A DNA stretch of 64,000 bases from Gammaproteobacteria bacterium (GTDB lineage: Bacteria > Pseudomonadota > Gammaproteobacteria > Pseudomonadales > Azotimanducaceae), in assembly GCA_009846005.1 (NCBI GenBank), contig VXYL01000008.1, positions 1-64,000 of the forward strand, given 5' to 3'. The translations under genes were made by a program, and so were the position numbers. The first letter of the stretch is position 1. Each line of letters opens with the position of its first letter. Under the pieces are notes generated by a model. The model saw only the letters and a list, made by a program, of their open reading frames with translations. It was not told the origin of the DNA and made no database searches. This document shows, piece by piece, positions 8,385-16,706 of this stretch.

Positions 8385-9162
8385 TTGTCCGCGTCGGTTG
8401 CCGCCGGGGCCATTGTCTGCCTCAAGCGCCTTGTGCCAGCTTGGAGGCGCGTCCGGTTTGATCCTCGCCATCCACGATGCGATCCTCGAGTTGACGGGCG
8501 AGCGGGGCATTACGGCGGACGGTCTCGCGACGTTGAAGGGCCATTTGCTGGAGAAAGGGGACATCACCGACATCGGACTCAAAGCCGTCGATGCCGAACG
8601 GGCACCGGTCTTCGCGGGAGGTCTGGCGATCACCGCCGCCGTCGTCGATGCTCTTGACGTAGACAGCATGACGGTGTCCGACGGCGCCCTCCGCGAGGGC
8701 TTGCTGCACGATCTCTTGGGTCGGGTCCATGCCACGTCTCTTGCGTTGGGCTGCCCTCTTGCACGAGATCGGCATGGACATCGCCCACAGCCAGTACCAC
8801 AAGCACGGCGGCTATCTGCTCGACAACATGGACCTGTCCGGATTCTCGCGGCCCGAACAGCACAACCTGTCCATGATCGTTCGTTCGCACCGGCGCAAGT
8901 TTCCCATCGAGGAACTCGACGGATCCCCGGGCCTGATCGCCTTGTGCGTGCTGCTGCGCCTTGCGGTGGTTCTGCACCGTGGCCGCGCCGAGAACACGTT
9001 GCCGGCGTTCTGGGTCGCACCAGCCGGGGACGGGGAGATCCGGATCACGTTTCCCCGGAAATGGCTTGCCGAGCACCCCTTGACCAAGCTCCCTCCTGGA
9101 ACAGGAATCCGGCTACCTCTCGGTCATTCCGCTGAAGCTCGGCGTCGCCGCCGTGTAGGGGC
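8385..9162 (+). pseudogene. Degenerate second copy of ppx with internal deletions and frame disruption
   Basis: 8385-~8432 matches ppx ~1782-1830; ~8445-8735 matches ~2265-2555; ~8735-9162 matches ~2781-3205; intervening ppx segments missing; no single ORF spans the copy. Confidence 0.92.
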
Positions 9163-9176
9163 GGTGGGGGCTGGGG

Positions 9177-9220
9177 CCAGACGGCGAGTGCGCGCCTGTG
9201 CGCGCGCTCGAGCGGTCTGG
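9177..9220. terminator. Long interrupted hairpin between ppx pseudogene and convergent ppk
   Basis: CCAGAC-GG-CGAGTGCGCGC-CTGT-GCGCGCGCTCG-AGCG-GTCTGG; no clear U-tract. Confidence 0.4.
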
Positions 9221-9258
9221 CGGCGTTGTCCCGTCCCGCAGTCGTCCCCGGTATGGCG

Positions 9259-11340
9259 TCAGCGCGTCAAGAGTTCCAACAACTCCTCCTGGGCGCAGTG
9301 GCGGTCCTCACCCGACGCTGCGGGCTTGTAGCTGCCATTGGCCTGCAGCACCCAGGCCTGGACGTTGTCGCGGAGGTAGGGTTCGAGGCCGTGCTCGACG
9401 ACGGCCTGCCGGTTCTCCTCGGCCTCGATGGGGAAACAGGTCTCGACCCGGGAGAAGAAATTGCGGCCCATCCAGTCGGCGCTCGACAGGTAGATGCGCG
9501 CATCGCCAGCGTTCTCGAATAGGAAGATTCGCGTGTGTTCCAGGAACCGGCCGATGATGGAACGCACCGTGATGTTCTCCGACACGCCCTCGATTCCCGG
9601 CTTCAAAGAGCAGATGCCGCGCACGACGAGCTGTATGCGCACGCCCGCCTGGGAAGCCCGGTACAGGGCCTTGATGACGTCCGATTCGATCAACTGGTTC
9701 ATCTTCGCCGTGATGCCCGCCGGCTTGCCCTCGGTTGCGTTTTCGATCTCGGTGTCGATGTGGCGCAGGATCGTCTCGTGGAGCGTGAACGGCGATTGCA
9801 CGAGCTTGTTCAAGCGTCCGCTCCGGCCCATCGTGGTCAGCTGTTGAAACATCCGCTGCACGTCAGCGGCCATGTCGACGTCGCTGGTGAGCAGGCCGAA
9901 GTCCGTGTAGCCGCGTGCCGTGCGGGCGTGGTAGTTGCCCGTGCCGAGATGGGCGTAGCGGCGCAGTTCGCCGTCTTCGCGACGGATCACGAGGATCATC
10001 TTGGCGTGGGTCTTGTGCCCGACGATGCCGTATACGACCTGTGCGCCGGCTTCCTGGAGATGGTTGGCGAGTTCGATATTCGCGGCCTCGTCGAACCGCG
10101 CCCGCAGCTCGATCACCACCAGCACCTCCTTTCCGCGTTTCGCCGCGTCGAGCAGGATTTTGACGGCGGCGGAGTCCGTGCCCGTTCGATACAGGGTCTG
10201 GCGGATCGACAGGACATTGGGATCCTCCGCCGCGCTGCGCAGAAAGTCGAGCACCGGCACGAACGAGTGGAACGGGTGGTGCAGCAGGATGTCGCCGCTC
10301 TTGATCGCCGCGAAGATGTCCGGGGCGGTCTGGATGCGCGTTGGAATGCTAGGCGTGAATCCCGGGTATTTGAGGTCGGGTCGATCCACGAGGTCTGGGA
10401 TCGTGTTGATGCGCATGAGGTTGACCGGACCGTTGCAGTAATAGACATCCTCTTCCGCCACGGAGAACTCGTCGGCTAGGAACTGGCCGACGTGCTTGGG
10501 ACAGTCGTCTGCAAGTTCGAGTCGAACGGCATCTCCGAACCGGCGGGACGGAAGTTCGCCCTCCAAGGCGATCAGCAGGTCGTCGACGGCTTCCTCGTCC
10601 ACGAACAAGTCGCTGTTTCGCGTCACCCGGAATTGATAGCACCCGACTGCCTCCATGCCGGGGAACAGTTCGTCCACATGGGCGTGGATGATGGAGGAGA
10701 GGAAAACGAAGGCGTTCGGACTGTCGGCCTTGTCTTCGGGCAGCCGGACGACCCGGGGCAGCGCGCGCGGCGCTTGCACCACCGCCATGCCGCTTTTCCG
10801 CCCGAACGCATCCTTGCCTTCGAGCGTCACGATAAAGGTGAGGTTCTTGTTCAGGATGCGCGGAAACGGATGCGCCGGATCGAGGCCGATGGGGGTCAGG
10901 ATCGGCTCGAGTTCGCGGTGGAAGAAGCTACGAAGCCAAGCCTCCTGGTCCGGATTCCATTGGGCACGCTTTAGGAACCTGATGCCCTGGGCATCGAGTA
11001 GCGGAAACAGGACGTCGTTCAGGATGCGGTATTGCTCGTCGACCATATCGTGGGCGACCAGCGCGATGCGCTTTAGCTGTTCGGTGGGAGACAGGTTGTC
11101 GGGGCCGCGCTGGGTGGCACCCACTTCCTCCTGCTGCTTGAGGCCGGAGACGCGGATCTCGAAAAACTCGTCGAGGATGGTTCCGACGATGCACAGGAAC
11201 CTAAGCCGTTCGAGCAGCGGCACATCGTCCCGCTTCGCCTGTTCGAGCACGCGGCGAATGAACTCGAGCTGCGCCAGTTCCCGGTTGATGTAAAGGTCGG
11301 CGCTGGTGAGATTAGGCGGTTTTGCGACCTTGGTCGCCAT
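9259..11340 (-). CDS. ppk1: Polyphosphate kinase 1
   Basis: YINRELAQLEFIRRVLEQA, LHHPFHSFVPVLDFLRSAAEDPNVLSIRQTLYRTG, HAKMILVIRREDG, RYAHLGTGNYHARTARGYTDFGLLT. Confidence 0.96.
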   Translation of the reverse strand: MATKVAKPPNLTSADLYINRELAQLEFIRRVLEQAKRDDVPLLERLRFLCIVGTILDEFFEIRVSGLKQQEEVGATQRGPDNLSPTEQLKRIALVAHDMVDEQYRILNDVLFPLLDAQGIRFLKRAQWNPDQEAWLRSFFHRELEPILTPIGLDPAHPFPRILNKNLTFIVTLEGKDAFGRKSGMAVVQAPRALPRVVRLPEDKADSPNAFVFLSSIIHAHVDELFPGMEAVGCYQFRVTRNSDLFVDEEAVDDLLIALEGELPSRRFGDAVRLELADDCPKHVGQFLADEFSVAEEDVYYCNGPVNLMRINTIPDLVDRPDLKYPGFTPSIPTRIQTAPDIFAAIKSGDILLHHPFHSFVPVLDFLRSAAEDPNVLSIRQTLYRTGTDSAAVKILLDAAKRGKEVLVVIELRARFDEAANIELANHLQEAGAQVVYGIVGHKTHAKMILVIRREDGELRRYAHLGTGNYHARTARGYTDFGLLTSDVDMAADVQRMFQQLTTMGRSGRLNKLVQSPFTLHETILRHIDTEIENATEGKPAGITAKMNQLIESDVIKALYRASQAGVRIQLVVRGICSLKPGIEGVSENITVRSIIGRFLEHTRIFLFENAGDARIYLSSADWMGRNFFSRVETCFPIEAEENRQAVVEHGLEPYLRDNVQAWVLQANGSYKPAASGEDRHCAQEELLELLTR

Positions 11341-11343
11341 ACA

Positions 11344-12111
11344 ATGTTCCGCGCTATGCCTTTACCGGAAAAGCCTACCACCGTGTCGACTTCTGCGTCG
11401 GTGCGCGATCGGTTGTTCGACACACCCCGGCAACTGGTCGACTTTGCCTTCGACGAGAACGTCGCCGCCGTGTTCCCAGACATGATCCGGCGTTCGGTGC
11501 CGGGCTACGACACCGTAGTCGCCCTTACCGGACTGCTGGCTGCCCGGCACCTTACACAAGGCGGGCGCTGCTACGACCTCGGCTGTTCGCTGGGCGCATC
11601 GACGCTTGCCGTGTTGCGCGCCATGGACACAACCCCGTGCCAGATCCTCGCCGTCGACAGTTCGGCCGCGATGCTCGACGAGAGTCGCCGTCTGCAGGAA
11701 TTCGACGACCGTGTCGAGTGGGTGGAAGCCGATGTCCGCGATGTCGAAATCGATCGCGCGCAGGTGGTGATCCTCAACTACGTCCTGCAGTTTCTTCCTC
11801 CCGAGGACCGGTTGCCGTTGTTGCGTCGTATTCGTGCGGGCCTGTCGAACGGCGGGGTCGTGATCGTCTCCGAGAAGCTCGCCGCAGGCGACTATTTCGA
11901 TGGACTCCACATGGACTTCAAACGCGCCAACGGCTACAGCGAACTGGAAGTCAGCCAGAAGCGCGCCGCCCTCGAGAACGTCATGCGGATCGATAGCGAA
12001 GACACGCACCTCGCCAGGTTCCGGAAAGCAGGCTACGGCACGGCACGGGTGTGGTTCCGCTGCCTGAACTGGGCATCGTTCGTCGCCTGGCCGGACGGGG
12101 ATCCGCGATAG
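11344..12111 (+). CDS. cmoA: Carboxy-S-adenosyl-L-methionine synthase
   Basis: VAAVFPDMIRRSVPGYDTVV, YDLGCSLGASTLAVLRAM, VILNYVLQFLPPEDR; followed by cmoB. Confidence 0.95.
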   Translation: MFRAMPLPEKPTTVSTSASVRDRLFDTPRQLVDFAFDENVAAVFPDMIRRSVPGYDTVVALTGLLAARHLTQGGRCYDLGCSLGASTLAVLRAMDTTPCQILAVDSSAAMLDESRRLQEFDDRVEWVEADVRDVEIDRAQVVILNYVLQFLPPEDRLPLLRRIRAGLSNGGVVIVSEKLAAGDYFDGLHMDFKRANGYSELEVSQKRAALENVMRIDSEDTHLARFRKAGYGTARVWFRCLNWASFVAWPDGDPR

Positions 12112-13067
12112 CGCCCCATAGCCGACCTGTGGCAGGCGCGGTCGAGTCCTTGCTCTCGGCGTGGCGCGATGCGTCGGCGGCTTGGGCGATCGACATCGTG
12201 CAGCGGGCGTCGCACGGCGATCTGCCGCGCTGGCTGGCGGCCTTGGCGCGCTTACCGGACATCCGGCCCGACGAGATCTCGCTAGGCCGCGCGGTGGGTG
12301 CTCGTGCGACCGACCCCCCGAGGGAGAGCAGCGAACGCCTCGAGGCGGCACTCAAGGCACTGATCCCATGGCGCAAGGGCCCGTTCCACCTGTTCGGCAT
12401 CGACATCGACAGCGAGTGGCGATCCGATCTCAAGTGGTCCCGCATCGCCCCCCACCTCGACCTCGGCGGGTGCCGCGTCCTCGACGTGGGATCCGGCAAC
12501 GGCTACTACGGATGGCGGATGTTGGAAGCTGGTGCGACATCGGTGGTCGGAATCGATCCGTCGCTGCTCTTCGTGCTGCAGCACGCCGCGATCAGCTACT
12601 ACGTGGATCGGGGCCAGTATCGGAACATCGTCCTGCCGGTCGGTCTGGAGGCGTTCCCGCCCGCGGAGCCTTTCGACGTGGTGTTCTCCATGGGGGTCCT
12701 CTACCACCGTCGCGACCCTGCGGCGCACATCCGCGCGCTGGCCGGCCATGCCCGCAACGATGCGACCCTGGTCGTGGAGAGCCTGGTCGTGAATGACGCT
12801 CCCCTGCGACCCCGTTCCCGCTATGCGCGGATGCGCAACGTCTGGCTGATACCCGACCTGGCGACGCTGCAAGCGTGGCTCGGCGATGCCGGTTTCGCGT
12901 ACTCGGACGTGGTCTGTGTTTCGCCGACAACCATCGCCGAGCAGCGGAGGACCGCGTGGATGCCCTACGAGTCCCTTGCCGCCGCCCTCGATCCCGACGA
13001 TCCGAACCGGACCGTCGAAGGCTATCCGGCACCGAAGCGCGCCGTTATCATCGCCCGCAGGAAATGA
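12051..13067 (+). CDS. cmoB: tRNA U34 carboxymethyltransferase
   Basis: LIPWRKGPFHLFGIDIDSEWRSDLKWSRIAPHLDLGGCRVLDVGSGNGYYGWRMLEAGA...GVLYHRRDP; the true start may be downstream of 12051, since this start overlaps cmoA. Confidence 0.95.
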   Translation: MVPLPELGIVRRLAGRGSAIAPHSRPVAGAVESLLSAWRDASAAWAIDIVQRASHGDLPRWLAALARLPDIRPDEISLGRAVGARATDPPRESSERLEAALKALIPWRKGPFHLFGIDIDSEWRSDLKWSRIAPHLDLGGCRVLDVGSGNGYYGWRMLEAGATSVVGIDPSLLFVLQHAAISYYVDRGQYRNIVLPVGLEAFPPAEPFDVVFSMGVLYHRRDPAAHIRALAGHARNDATLVVESLVVNDAPLRPRSRYARMRNVWLIPDLATLQAWLGDAGFAYSDVVCVSPTTIAEQRRTAWMPYESLAAALDPDDPNRTVEGYPAPKRAVIIARRK

Positions 13068-13077
13068 CGAGTCACCC

Positions 13078-13458
13078 ATGAACGATTTCCTGGCACCTTG
13101 GAAGTTCCGCTTCCGCGGCAAGACGGGTCGCCTGCTCGACATCGTCGACTGCTTCCGCAAGGAGCCCAACAAGGGACTCGCGGTGGTGCAGGTCGCACGG
13201 GGGAGCGGTTTGCCGATCCACGACGCGGCCAAAATGCTGGAGGGCACGCCGGAGCTGTTCATCAAGTTGCCGGGGCGGGGGGACGGCATCACGCGTTTCC
13301 GGCTGGCCTCCTCGGTGGCGGCCCGGGGCGACAAGGAGATCAACGACCTTGTGCAGCGCCACGCCCGGCGCGAGTCCGGTATTTTCTACGCCCTGATGCT
13401 GATGGCGCTCCTGATGCTCGTCGTGGTTGCGATGATCGTCATGCCGTCGCTCCTGTAG
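13078..13458 (+). CDS. Hypothetical protein with C-terminal transmembrane helix
   Basis: MNDFLAPWKFRFRGKTGRLLDIVDCFRKEPNKGLAVVQVARGSG...IFYALMLMALLMLVVVAMIVMPSLL. Confidence 0.65.
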   Translation: MNDFLAPWKFRFRGKTGRLLDIVDCFRKEPNKGLAVVQVARGSGLPIHDAAKMLEGTPELFIKLPGRGDGITRFRLASSVAARGDKEINDLVQRHARRESGIFYALMLMALLMLVVVAMIVMPSLL

Positions 13459-13531
13459 GGGCGACCCTTGCGGTCGCCCGTTGGACAGGCCGGCTCACAT
13501 GCCGACGGGACGGGACAAGCCCGTCCCCTAC
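13455..13531. repeat. Paired inverted palindromic elements, the first overlapping the upstream stop codon
   Basis: GTAGGGGCGACCCTTGCGGTCGCCCG (13455-13480) and GACGGGACGGGACAAGCCCGTCCCCTAC (13504-13531). Confidence 0.8.
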
Positions 13532-13545
13532 GATTCGTGTAACCC

Positions 13546-14661
13546 ATGCCAGAACAGCTTCCACCGGACGCCGCCGCCCTTCGGGACCGTGCCGAACGAT
13601 TGGCCCGCGACGTGCTGGTGCCTTTGCGCGACGACGCGGACCTGGAGACTGCCGAGCGCACCGACCAGATACGGGCGGCCTCGAAAGAAGCCGGGATCTA
13701 CCCGATGGTCCAGCCGGCGGAGTTCGGCGGCGGGGCGACTCTCTTGGCGTTAACCGTGGTCCGGGACACGCTGGGCGCGCACAATGTCTGCCACCTGCCC
13801 GGCATCTTCGGGCCCAGTCCCGGCGTTCTGGGGGGTGTCGGCGAACCGCTGCGCAGCCAGTACCTGGCACCGCTTCTCGCCGGCGAGAAACGCGCCGCAT
13901 TCGCATTCACCGAACCGGACGATGCGGAGCGCGCGACCTGGGGCGTCCTCGACGGCGACACGCTGACCGTGAACGGGCAGAAGTCGTACGTGACGGGCGG
14001 GGCGAGCGCCGACTTCGTCAATGTCCTCGTGGAGATTGAGGAGCAGGGTCCGGCGATGGTGGTCATTGACCGCGAGGCGCCCGGCGTTCGAATCCGGCGC
14101 ACGTTCGGATCGGTCGACGGCAGCCATCATGCCTACATGGAGTTCCAGGATGTCCGGCTACCGGCATCGCATATCGTCGGCGAACCGGGTCGGGGCCTGC
14201 CCCGCGCCATGCGCCAGATCGGCGACACGCGCCTCGCATTGGCGGCCGAAAGCGTCGGACTGTGTCGATGGGTCATCGACTTCGTCACGGATCACATCTC
14301 AAGTCCACACCGGAGCGGCGCGCCGCTCGGTGCCCGGGAAGGCGTTCGCCTGCGCTATGCGGACATGCGCATCCGTGCCTACGCGGCGCGGAGCATGGTG
14401 TATCGCACCGCGCGTCTCGGCGATGCGGGGGAGAACATCATCAACGAGGGCATTGCCGCGAAGGTGTTCGCGACGGAGGCCATAGGGGATATCGTGGATA
14501 CCGGGATACAACTCGTCGGTGGCGGCGCATTGCGCAGCGGGCATCCCTTGGAAGCGCTGTATCGCCGGGTGCGCGCGTTGCGCCTGGCGGAGGGGGCTAG
14601 CGACGTGCTTCGGCTGAACTTGGCACGCGGTCGTTTGGACTTGGCCAAGGGGAGGATTTGA
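13546..14661 (+). CDS. Acyl-CoA dehydrogenase family protein
   Basis: FAFTEPDDAERATWGVLDGDTLTVNGQKSYVTGGASAD, C-terminal IQLVGGGALRSGHPLEALYRRVRALRLAEGASDVLRLNLAR. Confidence 0.93.
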   Translation: MPEQLPPDAAALRDRAERLARDVLVPLRDDADLETAERTDQIRAASKEAGIYPMVQPAEFGGGATLLALTVVRDTLGAHNVCHLPGIFGPSPGVLGGVGEPLRSQYLAPLLAGEKRAAFAFTEPDDAERATWGVLDGDTLTVNGQKSYVTGGASADFVNVLVEIEEQGPAMVVIDREAPGVRIRRTFGSVDGSHHAYMEFQDVRLPASHIVGEPGRGLPRAMRQIGDTRLALAAESVGLCRWVIDFVTDHISSPHRSGAPLGAREGVRLRYADMRIRAYAARSMVYRTARLGDAGENIINEGIAAKVFATEAIGDIVDTGIQLVGGGALRSGHPLEALYRRVRALRLAEGASDVLRLNLARGRLDLAKGRI

Positions 14662-14662
14662 T

Positions 14663-15427
14663 ATGGGCGGTGGATGGCGCATGGTGTGGGGATGCGGTCT
14701 CGCTGCGGTTGTCGTCTCGGGCTTGGCCGTGGACGGTAGCGAAGCACCCCGGGACGGCGACCGTCCTCTTTCCGTGCGCGACACGACGGGCGAGGTAGAG
14801 GAGGTCATCGTAACGGCGAGTCCGCCCCGGGAAGGGGCGGTTCCCACGGCCGAGTTCATGCAGCAGGTCTACAACGCCCGCGGTGTTGGCGCATGCCTAT
14901 ATGCCAAGGGTAGGTACGAGGAGGCGTTCCCCTACCTGGAGGCGGCGGCCCGGAAGGGCTTCAAGATGGCGCAGGCCCGCGTTGGCTTCCTCTATCAGCA
15001 GGGACTGGGCGTCGAGCGGGATTCCGTCGCGGCGATGGGCTGGTACGGCGTTGCCGCGACGGGCACCACACTGCCGGGCATACGGAACTGGTTCAGGGAT
15101 GCATGGCGCGGCGTACCGGACGAGCACCGCCCGGCGGTCGCCGCGCTCGTCAGCGAATACCGCGAGAAATACGGCACACGCCGCCACCGGGTGAACTGCG
15201 ACCTTGGCGCCCGCGCCGGGACGTTCCTCAAAACGCTGACCTGCCGGTTCCAGGACGACGCGTTTCACGTCGATCACGGTCGGATCCTATATATGCTGTC
15301 GCGGGAACCTCGGGACGAGAATATGGATCCGGTGGAAGGGGCGTTCAATCCGGTCGAGGCGGACGGCATCCTGGACAACCCCTACCCGACCTCCACGCCG
15401 ATGCGCGCTGGGAGCTACGGTTGCTAG
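14663..15427 (+). CDS. Sel1/TPR-like repeat protein with N-terminal TonB-box-like VEEVIVTA
   Basis: Signal-like N-terminus; EVEEVIVTASPPREG; ARVGFLYQQGLGVERDSVAAMGWYGVAA (Sel1-like). Confidence 0.75.
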   Translation: MGGGWRMVWGCGLAAVVVSGLAVDGSEAPRDGDRPLSVRDTTGEVEEVIVTASPPREGAVPTAEFMQQVYNARGVGACLYAKGRYEEAFPYLEAAARKGFKMAQARVGFLYQQGLGVERDSVAAMGWYGVAATGTTLPGIRNWFRDAWRGVPDEHRPAVAALVSEYREKYGTRRHRVNCDLGARAGTFLKTLTCRFQDDAFHVDHGRILYMLSREPRDENMDPVEGAFNPVEADGILDNPYPTSTPMRAGSYGC

Positions 15428-15530
15428 CGAGTTGCGCACGCCAAGGCCAAAATTGAGCTAATATGGGTTATTGGCGTTACCGAAAGTAGCACTCGCGGCT
15501 GAACGCGGCACCGGCAATCCCCAATAGTCC

Positions 15531-16706
15531 ATGCTCTGGCTGAAGATCTCCCTACCGATCATCCTTATCGTTGCCGCTGCCTTGGCGGCGGTGGCGTTGT
15601 TCGCCGCTCGTACTCCCGCCGCTCAGAAGCCAGCCCTGCCGCCGACCCTCTTGGTGGATGTGGCCGTGGCGAAGCGCGAGCCCGTGACCTTCACGGTGCG
15701 TTCCCAAGGGTTTGTGGCGCCGCGGACCCGGACCACGGTGGTGTCCGAGGTTTCCGGGACCATCGTCGAGGTCTCGCCGGCGTTTGTTGCGGGCGGGTTC
15801 TTCGAAAAAGGTGACGTCCTGGTGCGCATCGACCCGCGCAACTACGCAACGGCACTGAAGCGCGCGACGGCGACTGTAGCCCAGGCCAAGACCAAGGTTG
15901 CCACCGAGAACGCGCTTGCCGGCTATGCCCACCAGGATTGGGAACGGCTGCGCAGCCTTGAGGCAGCCGATCGACCAGCCTCGGATCTCACCCTCCGAAA
16001 GCCGCAGCTTGCCGAAGCGGTGGCGGGACTGGAGTCCGCCGAAGCGGATCTCGAAAAGGCGACGGAAGATCTGAGCCGAACAGTGATCCGCGCCCCTTAC
16101 GATGGCATGGTCCGCGAGAAGCGTGCCGATGTCGGCCAGTTCGTCAATACCGGGACGCCGGTTGCGGAGACGTTCGCCACCGACTACGCGGAGGTCCGGT
16201 TGCCCATTCCGCAGACCGACCTACAGTACCTGGAACTGGAGAGGTTGAACGCGGACGGAACGTTGCAGGCGACCCTCACGGCGGACATCGGGGGCGTCAT
16301 CCACAACTACTCGGCCGAGATCGTGCGCACCGAAGGCGTCTTCGACCCCGATACGCGTGTGCTGCATCTCATCGCCCAGGTCCAGGATCCCTACGCCTCC
16401 GAGGGCGAGCCGTTGCGCATTGGGACTTTCGTCAGTGCCGCCATCGAAGGCATGGAGGCGGGCGATGTGTTTGTCATCCCCCGCCACTCGCTGGAGCGCG
16501 GCAGGACGCTGTGGATGGTCGGCTCGGAAACGCGTCGGTTGGCTGCGGAGCCGATCCTGACGATCCAACCCCGGGATCTGGAGGTCGTCCGGACCGATGA
16601 AGACTTCGCCTACGTGGCGACGGGACTGCGCGACGGCGAACGCTACACCGTGACGCCGCCGGAGAACTCGCTGCCGGGGATGAGGGTCCGCATCAACAGT
16701 GAGTGA
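15531..16706 (+). CDS. RND efflux periplasmic adaptor subunit (membrane fusion protein)
   Basis: GFVAPRTRTTVVSEVSGTIVEVSPAFVAGGFFEKGDVLVRIDPRNY; RTVIRAPYDGMVREKRADVGQFVNTGTPVAE. Confidence 0.95.
   Translation: MLWLKISLPIILIVAAALAAVALFAARTPAAQKPALPPTLLVDVAVAKREPVTFTVRSQGFVAPRTRTTVVSEVSGTIVEVSPAFVAGGFFEKGDVLVRIDPRNYATALKRATATVAQAKTKVATENALAGYAHQDWERLRSLEAADRPASDLTLRKPQLAEAVAGLESAEADLEKATEDLSRTVIRAPYDGMVREKRADVGQFVNTGTPVAETFATDYAEVRLPIPQTDLQYLELERLNADGTLQATLTADIGGVIHNYSAEIVRTEGVFDPDTRVLHLIAQVQDPYASEGEPLRIGTFVSAAIEGMEAGDVFVIPRHSLERGRTLWMVGSETRRLAAEPILTIQPRDLEVVRTDEDFAYVATGLRDGERYTVTPPENSLPGMRVRINSE

Noticed and set aside
8121-9020. 299-aa minus-strand ORF
   Set aside because: Antisense to the ppx remnant; its N-terminal sequence is identical to the antisense ORF opposite intact ppx (2587-3066), a by-product of the duplicated sequence and high GC.
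9535-10479. 314-aa plus-strand ORF opposite ppk1
   Set aside because: Antisense shadow ORF in high-GC sequence with low-complexity composition.
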